NCBI RefSeq assembly: GCF_902806265.1
Contig: NZ_CADCVZ010000023.1
Location: 1-41,424 of the forward strand
Direction: 5' to 3'
Source of the DNA: an uncultured Sphingomonas sp.
Lineage (GTDB): Bacteria; Pseudomonadota; Alphaproteobacteria; Sphingomonadales; Sphingomonadaceae
DNA length: 41,424 nt
Positions 35,163-41,424 of this stretch are shown in pieces (position 1 is the first letter of the stretch; each line of letters starts with the position of its first letter). The translations under genes and the position numbers were made by a program. The notes under the pieces were generated by a model, which worked only from the letters and a program-made list of their open reading frames with translations, did no database searches and had not been told where the DNA came from.

Positions 35163-37459
35163 CGGCGCTTCTCCACGACCGGGATCAGCGCCGCGTAGAG
35201 CTTGCCCACGTCGCTGGACATCAGGGTGACGGCCATGACCCCCCCGTCCCGTTCCGCCACCACCCGGCGCAGCATGGCTTCGAAATCGTGGACGAAGCGG
35301 TTGGCGGCGGTCTGGAATTCGCGATCCTGCTCGTAATGGGCGACGAGACTGCGGTTCTCGCCATTGTTCATCAGCCGCACGGCACGGCGGGTGAACACCC
35401 CGCGGTCGCCCTTGAGGTAGGCGCCCCAGGCCCGCTCATCGACTTCGTCCGACAGGATCTTGCCGACGTCGATCGCCGCCGAATGCATCGAGTCGATCAG
35501 CATGGCCGTGCGCCGCGCAAAGGCTTCGCTGTCTGCCGCCCGGTCGGCTTCCTGCGTCTGGTGGATGTGCGTTTCAAGCGCGGCCGCGGTTTGGCCGATG
35601 GTCAGCATTTGTCGGGTTAGCCGATCGGAAGCGCTGCGGGCGGCCTCGACCGCGCGCGTCGCCACCACCTCGACATCCTGAAGCTGCGCGGTGATCGATT
35701 CTCGAATGGCCCGCTCCAGCGCGTCGCGGGTCTGCTGCGACAGCCGGGCCGCGCTTTCGGGGATAACCGCGGCGATCGCCTCGCGAGCGCGCTCGGCCGC
35801 GTGGGCGGAAGCGTCGCGGACCTGGACCATGGCTCGCACCAGGGCGGGACCGGTCTCCGCCTGCAACCGCGCGGCCTCGCTCTCGGCCGCTGCCAGGGCC
35901 TGGCTGAGCCCGGCGAGCCGCTGCTCGGCGGCGCCGACCCCGTCGTCCAGCATCGCGAGAAAGGAGGCTAGCCGGTCCTGCTGTGCCTGCAGTCCGTCGG
36001 CGCCGAGGGCCAGCCGCTCGCTCGCCTCGCCCGCGGCATCGCGCATCCATTCAATCTCCGGGCGCGAGGCGTTTACTGCAGCGAGCAGGCGTTCGGCCCC
36101 GCCTTCCGCCTGGTCCAGCGCGCCGTTCAGCCGCTCGCCGATCTCCTGGTGGAGGCCGGTGACGGCGCCGCGCAGCGCCTCCGTCCGCCGCTCCAGCGTG
36201 TCCAGCGAGCCGTCGCTGGAGGCCGACTGCAGCGCCAGTTCGTCGAGCTCACCGCGCACCCGCGCGATGGCGGAGGCGATCGCACCCGCGCGCAGGTCGC
36301 CTTCGGCCGCGAGATCGACAAAGCGCTGGTCGAGGTCGGCCAGGCTGCGTTCCACCCCGGCCACCATGGCCAGGCTGGCGCGGTCCTGTTCAGCCACCCG
36401 GGCCGAAAGGCCGTCAAGCGCTCCGCCCGCGGCGCTCAGCCGCTGGTGCAGCGCGTCCGCCGCCTCGATGCCCGTACGGCCGAGGCCGGCGGCGCTCTGC
36501 GCAACAAGGGCTGTAACCGCCGCCGACTGGGTGTCGATTCCGCCGCGGATCTCGCCCAGTGCCGCTGCGGTGCGGTCGAGCAGTTCGTCCACCTGCTGCG
36601 CGGCGGTGCCGGCGACGTCGGACACGCGCGTGGCAGCAGCCGCGCCGGCGCTCTCGATCTGGGTCAGGTGCGCGACCAGCCGCTGGGAGGCGCCGCCGAC
36701 GCTTTCGTCGGCCTCGCGGGCCCGGGCGGTAACGGCGGCAAGCTGCGCTTCGAGCGAAGACGCCTGGGCGCTGGCTTCGCGACCCGAACCGCGCAGCTCC
36801 TCGCTCATCGCCCGGGCGGTAGCTTCGGCGCGCGGCAGGTCTTCGAGCAGCACCCCGAGGTCGGTGCGCGCGTTCTCGGCGGCGCGATCCAGGGCCGAGC
36901 TATGCCGCGCCAGCTTCTCGGCTCCGGCATCGAGGTCGCGGGTGACGCCGCCAAGGCGATGGGCAGCCTCGTCGCCCAGCCGCATCAGCCGGTCGGACAT
37001 GCCGGCCATCGCCGCCTGCTCGTCGTCGAGACGGCGGCGCAGCACGGCCAGCAGACCTTCCAGGCTGCGCGCTTCCGTGTGCATCGCCGCCACCGATCGG
37101 GTGAAGCGCTCCGTCTCCTGCCGCCGGGTCCGGCCGAACAGGATCCACAGGAGGCCGAGAAGGGCGAGCGGCCCGGTGGCGATCGCGAGCCACTGCGCCA
37201 GAACCGGTCCGGTCAGCGGCGATCCGCCCAGGCTCTGGCCCGTGGACCAGGCGGCGAACGCGATCCAGATGGCTGCCGCGGCGATGAGCGCCCATCCCAG
37301 CACCTGGCGCCCGCCGGCCCCGCTCTCGGGCTCGGGTAGCGCTTCCTCGTAGCTGCCGTAGTCGTCGGCTGGAGGGTTCTGGAACGCCGCAAACGGCTCG
37401 GCCTCGGTGAGATCGAGGGGCGGAAGCGCCTGGCCGGCGCGCTCTGGTCTGGCGTTCAT
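35159..37459 (-). CDS. Large membrane-anchored coiled-coil protein, TipN-like architecture
   Basis: A 766-residue protein from ATG 37459. Residues 1-50 are acidic/proline-rich and probably cytoplasmic. Two helices follow (about 53-71 and 88-108), then some 530 residues of Ala/Glu/Arg/Gln-rich coiled coil, then a distinct C-terminal block (about 645-766) with GAYLKGDRGVFTRRAVRLM and VHDFEAMLRRVVAERDGGV. Two N-terminal helices plus a long coiled coil is the layout of the Caulobacter polarity factor TipN, and I think the C-terminal block is shared, though I cannot align it here. MCP-like or structural roles are alternatives. An ORF longer at the 5' end runs into the divergent gene and was not used. 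Confidence 0.7.
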   Translation of the reverse strand: MNARPERAGQALPPLDLTEAEPFAAFQNPPADDYGSYEEALPEPESGAGGRQVLGWALIAAAAIWIAFAAWSTGQSLGGSPLTGPVLAQWLAIATGPLALLGLLWILFGRTRRQETERFTRSVAAMHTEARSLEGLLAVLRRRLDDEQAAMAGMSDRLMRLGDEAAHRLGGVTRDLDAGAEKLARHSSALDRAAENARTDLGVLLEDLPRAEATARAMSEELRGSGREASAQASSLEAQLAAVTARAREADESVGGASQRLVAHLTQIESAGAAAATRVSDVAGTAAQQVDELLDRTAAALGEIRGGIDTQSAAVTALVAQSAAGLGRTGIEAADALHQRLSAAGGALDGLSARVAEQDRASLAMVAGVERSLADLDQRFVDLAAEGDLRAGAIASAIARVRGELDELALQSASSDGSLDTLERRTEALRGAVTGLHQEIGERLNGALDQAEGGAERLLAAVNASRPEIEWMRDAAGEASERLALGADGLQAQQDRLASFLAMLDDGVGAAEQRLAGLSQALAAAESEAARLQAETGPALVRAMVQVRDASAHAAERAREAIAAVIPESAARLSQQTRDALERAIRESITAQLQDVEVVATRAVEAARSASDRLTRQMLTIGQTAAALETHIHQTQEADRAADSEAFARRTAMLIDSMHSAAIDVGKILSDEVDERAWGAYLKGDRGVFTRRAVRLMNNGENRSLVAHYEQDREFQTAANRFVHDFEAMLRRVVAERDGGVMAVTLMSSDVGKLYAALIPVVEKRR

Positions 37460-37528
37460 GAGCGGCAGTTTACCACCTTTGCGCTCGAGCGGAAGCGTGC
37501 AAGAGAAACGGCCGGGAGGGACGAACCC

Positions 37529-38713
37529 ATGGCGCTCGGAGCGCTGATCGGAGCCTATCAGGAGGATGATGCCGGCGGGCTCAAGGCCTTGTCGCCGCTC
37601 GCCGGGCGAACGCTGGTGGAGTACCAAGCGCGGTGCGCGGCCGCTGCGGGAGCGGCGCCGATCGTCGTGCTGGTAGAGCGGGTGCCGCCGGCGCTGGCCG
37701 CCGCTTTCGAGCGGCTGAGGGCGGAGGGAGTGGCCGCCATCCCGGTGAGCGACGGCATCGAAGCGGCGGCCCGGTTCGAGCCGGGCATGCCGATCCTCCA
37801 GATGGCTGACGGGATCGCCCCGGCGATGGCGCTGGTGCAACGAATAGTGGGGGCGAACGAGCGCGCGGTCGCGACGGTCGCCGACGGCCAGGCGCACGAG
37901 CTGTTCGAGCGCATCGACAATGAGCGGCGCTGGGCGGGGCTGGCGCTGGTGGACGCGAATACCTTGTCCTCGACCGCGGCGATGCTGGGCGATTGGGACC
38001 TGCAATCGACGCTGCTCCGCCGCACCATCCAGGCCGGCGCCCTATTCATTCCGGCAGGAGAGGGTGTGACGCCCTTCCTGGTGCACTCGGGAGCCGAGCC
38101 GCAGGCGTTCGACCGCCACCTGATCCAGGCATCGCGCCGCATTCGCCGCGACTGGCCGAGCCGCTACCTGCTGCCGATCCCGGAGGAGTTCGCGACCGAG
38201 CGGCTGATGAGCACGCCCGCGCGTCCCAGATGGCTGATCGCTGCGGCGCTCATCCTGATGCTGGGCGCAGCCGTGGCTTTCGTGCTCGGCTGGCCCTTGG
38301 CGGCGATGGCGCTGTTGCTGCTCGCCAGTCCGCTGGACCTGATCGCCGAGCGTTTGGCGATCCTGCGGCTGCGGCCCCTGCCGGCCGGGCTGCTCACCCG
38401 GCGCCTGCTCTGGCCGGCAGGCGGCCTGGCGCTGCTGGCGCTCGGCTGGTTCGAGGCGCGGCACGGCAGCGGTTGGGGCGCGGCGGTGCTGGCGCTGGCG
38501 GCCGCTGCCTTTGCCGAAGCGGCCAGGGTGGAAGCGGGCGGGCGCGACCTGCCGGGCGAGACCTGGCTGTTCGGCCTGCGGCCTGCTATTTTCTTGACGG
38601 TGCCATTCGCGCTCGGTGGATGGTGGACCGCCGCGCTGGCCGTGCTTGCCGTCTATGCCACGGGCAGTTTCTTCCTGGTCCAGAATCGGGCTCACCGCGG
38701 CGCTCGCGATTGA
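37529..38713 (+). CDS. Membrane protein with degenerate nucleotidyltransferase-like N-terminal domain
   Basis: ATG 37529 has GGGAGG upstream; 394 residues. The first ~210 residues look like a GT-A/nucleotidyltransferase fold: LGALIGAY, LKALSPLAGRTLVEYQARCA, then APIVVLVE, and later LFERIDNERRWAGLALVDAN. The usual GxGxR/K loop is not conserved. Residues ~230-390 contain four or five membrane helices. The layout recalls sugar-phosphate nucleotidyltransferase/CDP-alcohol transferase fusions, but the DGxxAR...D...D motif of that family is absent. I therefore give no function. Divergent from the coiled-coil gene. Confidence 0.65.
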   Translation: MALGALIGAYQEDDAGGLKALSPLAGRTLVEYQARCAAAAGAAPIVVLVERVPPALAAAFERLRAEGVAAIPVSDGIEAAARFEPGMPILQMADGIAPAMALVQRIVGANERAVATVADGQAHELFERIDNERRWAGLALVDANTLSSTAAMLGDWDLQSTLLRRTIQAGALFIPAGEGVTPFLVHSGAEPQAFDRHLIQASRRIRRDWPSRYLLPIPEEFATERLMSTPARPRWLIAAALILMLGAAVAFVLGWPLAAMALLLLASPLDLIAERLAILRLRPLPAGLLTRRLLWPAGGLALLALGWFEARHGSGWGAAVLALAAAAFAEAARVEAGGRDLPGETWLFGLRPAIFLTVPFALGGWWTAALAVLAVYATGSFFLVQNRAHRGARD

Positions 38714-38739
38714 GGTGGCATTAACCTCGATCGGATAAT
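38710..38739 (+). promoter_or_regulatory. Promoter with CtrA-type half-site for the DUF2336 gene
   Basis: TTGAGG (38710-38715) and GATAAT (38734-38739) are separated by 18 bases, a good sigma-70-type match for this GC-rich genome. TTAACC (38721-38726) lies in the spacer and belongs to an inverted repeat GAGGT...ACCTC. The -10 ends six bases before ATG 38745, so the transcript is probably leaderless. Binding of a regulator in the spacer would block polymerase. Confidence 0.45.
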
Positions 38740-38744
38740 TGGGA

Positions 38745-39794
38745 ATGGTTATGGCGCCCCGGAACAGGCCAGATGCGGAGAATGCGCAGGATGCGTCAGC
38801 GGATGGTCTGCGCGTGCGCGGCGAGTCACAGCGCCTGGCCGCCGCCGTGCAGGACTTCCTCCTCGACCCCGCTCAGCGGCTGACGGAGCAGGAGCGGGCG
38901 CTGATGAACGCCATGCTCCACGGGCTGGTGGAGCGGCTCGCCGACGAGATCCGCGTCCGCCTGCCGGCGCAGCTCAGCCCGCAAAGCGAGTGTGACCCGG
39001 CCGAGCTCGTCCTGGAGCTTGGCAGGGGCGGGCTGCTCGCTAAGCCGGCGCTGATTGCATTGCTGCTCCGCCGCGCCGATCTGCTGCGGCTCGGGCAGGC
39101 GGCGCTCGGCACCCGCGCCCGCGATGGAAGCTCGCTGCTCCAAGGCTGGGTCGGGGACGAAGCGCCGGACGTGGCGGCGGCGGCAATGGCCGTGGCCCTG
39201 TCCCGCGGCGCCGCGCGCGACCGCTTCGGGCGCCCCGGGCTTGAGCTTGCCGACTGTCCGGCGGAGATTGCGGTTGAGCTGGCCTACGACGTTGCGGCCG
39301 CCTTGGCCCGGCGCTGCGGCGGCCGGGACGAGGAGCTGGTGGCGGCAGCCGTGGACCTGCTCGCCCGCCACGATGAAGGCCAGCGGCTTGACGCTTTGGA
39401 AGCACGGTTGGTGCGCGCCCTGCAGGAAGCCAAGCGGCTCGACCCGACGACGCTGTTGGCGATGGCTGGCGCCGGCGAGGTTGGCTTGCTGTGCGAAGCG
39501 CTGGCCAGGCTGGCCGGCATTCCGGGCGAGAGTGGTTGGACGTTGTTCGTCGACGGGCGGGACGGGCGGCTGGCGCTGTTGCTGCGGATGGCCGAACAGC
39601 CCCGCGCCATGGCCGCGGCCCTGCTCGCCCGCCTGGCCGCTCCGCTTGGCCTCGGCGACCCTGTGGCCGAGCTCGACTGGTTCGATCGCATCGGGGAAGC
39701 CGAGGCCCGCGCCGCGCGCAACCGCCTGCGGCTGCCCCCCGCTTATCAGCAAGCCGCCGCGGCACTGGAGGGACATGCCCGTGGCCGTGCCTGA
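38745..39794 (+). CDS. DUF2336 domain protein
   Basis: About 349 residues from ATG 38745 (ATG 38751 is nearly equivalent). The protein is almost entirely helical and Ala/Leu-rich, with repeated units such as RADLLRLGQAALG and VAVELAYDVAAALA. The C-terminal stretch DPTTLLAMAGAGEVGLLCEA, then LARLAGIP is characteristic of DUF2336, a HEAT-like alphaproteobacterial family of unknown function. It overlaps the sensor-kinase gene downstream by 20 bases, which implies coexpression and possibly physical coupling. Confidence 0.7.
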   Translation: MVMAPRNRPDAENAQDASADGLRVRGESQRLAAAVQDFLLDPAQRLTEQERALMNAMLHGLVERLADEIRVRLPAQLSPQSECDPAELVLELGRGGLLAKPALIALLLRRADLLRLGQAALGTRARDGSSLLQGWVGDEAPDVAAAAMAVALSRGAARDRFGRPGLELADCPAEIAVELAYDVAAALARRCGGRDEELVAAAVDLLARHDEGQRLDALEARLVRALQEAKRLDPTTLLAMAGAGEVGLLCEALARLAGIPGESGWTLFVDGRDGRLALLLRMAEQPRAMAAALLARLAAPLGLGDPVAELDWFDRIGEAEARAARNRLRLPPAYQQAAAALEGHARGRA

Positions 39795-41085
39795 ACCGAT
39801 CGGCGGAACCGTCGATCCTGAGGGACGGCTGACCGCGGCGGACCCCCGCCTGCTGCAGTTGCAGCGGGAGGCCGGCGCGGAGCTCGGGCAGCCGCTCGCC
39901 GTACCGCAGCTGGCGTTCATCGTGCGGCTGGCCCGCAAGCTGGGCGTGACCATCTCCCGTCCCGCGCTGGCGGCGTCGGCCGAGGCCGACCTGGACCTGT
40001 GGGTGCGGGCGGAACCCGAGGGCGGCGGGGTGCGGCTGACGGTCGAAAGCTGGGTCGAGCGTCCGCCGCAGCGTTCGCGCTGGCCCGAGGACAAACACGC
40101 GCCGGCCCTAGAGACCGCCGCCGATTACCGCTTCTCGCTCGATTCCGACCTACGCCTGCTTAGCCTTTCGCCCGATCTTGCGGAGCAGCTCGGCACCGAG
40201 CCGAAAGCGGCGGTCGGGCTGCCCCTCACCCGTCTGGTCCAGCTCGAAGCGGACGAGGCCGGCGACATGCCGCTGCTCGGCGCCTTGGCAGGGCGCAGCG
40301 ACTTCGATGGTCAGCGCGCGGTCCCGAAAGCGGGTGGGGCCCCGCTGATCCTGTCGGGCGAGGTTCGGCTCGGACCAGCCGGCGAGTTCGCCGGCTTCGC
40401 CGGGCGCGTGGCCGCCGAGCGGACTCAAGTTGCGGCCCCCGTCGTGGCTCCCGAACTCAACGAGTTGCTGCAGCTGCCGCTCGACCGGATCGTCGCCGAA
40501 GCGCGGCACATCGCCGAGCGCGCTCAAGGTCCGCTCCGCAGCGATTACGCAACATATGCCGGCGACATCATGACCGCTTCGCGGCACCTGCTGGACGTGC
40601 TGCGTTCCACAACCGCAGCGGCTCGGCCGGGAGGGGATGAAGGGGCCGAGCGGATCGACCTGGTCGCGCTCGCCTTGGAAGCGGCCGGGCTGGTCCAGGC
40701 CCAGGCGACGGAAGCCCGGATGAAGCTGGAGGTCGAGGGAGAAACGGCGCTGGCCGCGCACGGCGACGCCCGCGCGGTCACGCAGATCCTGGTCAACCTG
40801 ATCGGCAATGCGGTGCGCCACTCGCCCCCTGGCGGAACGGTACGGATCATCGCCGGCACGGGCGGCGGGGCCGAGATCAGCATCGCCGACCAGGGCCCGG
40901 GCGTGGCGCCTCGGGATCGCGAGCGCATCTTCGAGCCCTTCGAGCAGGCTGCGTCCAAGGTCGGGGGCGCCGGCCTGGGACTGGCGATCTCACGCCGGCT
41001 GGCGCGGTCGATGGGTGGGGACATCCTGCTCGACCCGGGGCCAGTCCCCGGAGCGCGGTTCACCCTCCGACTGCCGCTAGCCTGA
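39775..41085 (+). CDS. PAS-containing sensor histidine kinase lacking the canonical phospho-acceptor His
   Basis: ATG 39775 has GGAGGG directly upstream; 436 residues, no membrane helix, so cytosolic. An N-terminal unknown region is followed by a PAS-like domain (~115-211), a dimerisation helix pair (~222-278) and a complete HATPase (~325-436): N-box NLIGNAVRHSPPGG, G1 DQGPGVAP, F FEPFEQ, G2 GGAGLGL. In the H-box, ELLQLPLDRI aligns with HELRTPLNAI, so Glu230 occupies the histidine position. ATP binding looks intact but canonical autophosphorylation should not occur. DivL (Tyr) is a precedent. Cotranscribed with the DUF2336 gene. Confidence 0.8.
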   Translation: MPVAVPEPIGGTVDPEGRLTAADPRLLQLQREAGAELGQPLAVPQLAFIVRLARKLGVTISRPALAASAEADLDLWVRAEPEGGGVRLTVESWVERPPQRSRWPEDKHAPALETAADYRFSLDSDLRLLSLSPDLAEQLGTEPKAAVGLPLTRLVQLEADEAGDMPLLGALAGRSDFDGQRAVPKAGGAPLILSGEVRLGPAGEFAGFAGRVAAERTQVAAPVVAPELNELLQLPLDRIVAEARHIAERAQGPLRSDYATYAGDIMTASRHLLDVLRSTTAAARPGGDEGAERIDLVALALEAAGLVQAQATEARMKLEVEGETALAAHGDARAVTQILVNLIGNAVRHSPPGGTVRIIAGTGGGAEISIADQGPGVAPRDRERIFEPFEQAASKVGGAGLGLAISRRLARSMGGDILLDPGPVPGARFTLRLPLA

Positions 41086-41097
41086 CGTCCTAGCGGC
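41073..41097. terminator. Bidirectional hairpin between the sensor kinase and gltA
   Basis: GCCGCTAG (41073-41080) and CTAGCGGC (41090-41097) are perfect complements around a nine-base loop. The stem contains the last codons of the kinase gene and the gltA stop (TAG, read on the minus strand), and the loop holds the kinase TGA. Being symmetric, it could mark the 3' end for both convergent transcripts. No U-tract is present. Confidence 0.5.
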
Positions 41098-41424
41098 GCT
41101 CCACCGGCACATAGTCGCGCTGAGTGGCGCCGACGTAGAGCTGCCGCGGCCGCCCGATCTTCTGCTCGGGATCGGAGATCATCTCGTTCCACTGCGCCAC
41201 CCAGCCGACGGTTCGGGCCAGGGCGAACAGGGCGGTGAACATCTCGGTCGGGAAGCCAATCGCGTTGAGGATCACTCCTGAATAGAAGTCGACGTTGGGG
41301 TAGAGCTTCTTCTCGATGAAATAGTCGTCGCTGAGCGCGATCCGCTCCAGTTCCTTGGCGGTGTCGAGCACCGGGTCCGAGATGTTGAGCTCGGCCAGCA
41401 CCTCGTCCGCGGTCTGCTTCATCA
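41090..41424 (-). CDS. gltA: Citrate synthase, C-terminal part (cut by window end)
   Basis: The last ~111 residues of a type II citrate synthase, condensing oxaloacetate and acetyl-Co[20 protein letters not shown] is the highly conserved block with the catalytic Asp in [27 protein letters not shown] supplies CoA and citrate contacts. [19 protein letters not shown] is the usual ending. The gene continues to the right beyond the window; the methionine at 41422 is internal. Only four bases separate its stop from the convergent kinase stop. Confidence 0.93.
   Translation of the reverse strand, partial: MKQTADEVLAELNISDPVLDTAKELERIALSDDYFIEKKLYPNVDFYSGVILNAIGFPTEMFTALFALARTVGWVAQWNEMISDPEQKIGRPRQLYVGATQRDYVPVERR

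Overview
This GC-rich window (roughly two thirds G+C by eye) looks like a chromosomal segment of an alphaproteobacterium, most likely a member of the Sphingomonadales. The support is the gene content and order: zapA next to 5-formyl-THF cyclo-ligase with room for a 6S RNA between them, tkt-gap-pgk-class I fba-thiE, a complete nuoA-N operon running into birA-coaX-RNase J-DUF1467, and family names typical of alphaproteobacteria (DUF2842, DUF1467, DUF2336). No taxonomic marker such as 16S rRNA is present, so this is inference. Coding density is very high and many neighbouring genes overlap by 1-8 bases.

Layout. 1-332: the end of an unidentified reading frame and the 3' half of a tRNA-Asp, possibly an attachment-site scar. 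333-3762: a membrane-anchored J-domain protein converging on a minus-strand SleB-type cell wall hydrolase, then a minus-strand cluster (small coiled-coil gene, zapA, probable 6S RNA, 5-formyl-THF cyclo-ligase, DUF2842). 3888-10374: a central carbon cluster (transketolase, GAPDH, PGK, class I aldolase) followed by a SAM methyltransferase and thiE. 10433-15600: a small hydrophilic protein, HAD phosphatase and DUF72 (minus strand), an exported L,D-transpeptidase, an M23 endopeptidase, efp between two inverted-repeat elements, and an inositol-monophosphatase-like gene.

15698-31652: all 14 Complex I genes in the order nuoA-N. Three tiny membrane-protein genes lie between nuoD, nuoE and nuoF. A secreted protein with a duplicated two-cysteine module lies between nuoF and nuoG. 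A REP-like element separates nuoI from nuoJ. NuoC carries a disordered C-terminal extension of about 94 residues. 31649-35162: biotin ligase, type III pantothenate kinase, RNase J and a DUF1467 membrane protein.

35159-41085: the least characterised part. It holds a 766-residue protein with two N-terminal membrane helices and a long coiled coil (TipN-like architecture), a divergent gene that may join a degenerate nucleotidyltransferase-like domain to a membrane domain, a DUF2336 protein behind a good promoter with a CtrA-type half-site, and a PAS-HATPase sensor kinase whose phospho-acceptor histidine appears replaced by glutamate. The window ends inside gltA (minus strand).

Dispersed palindromes recur. 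Three copies belong to a GTCATCCCGGC-type REP pair, one of them interrupted by a 31-bp palindrome flanked by a 6-bp direct repeat. Two copies belong to a CTGAGCCTGTCGAAG-type pair flanking efp.
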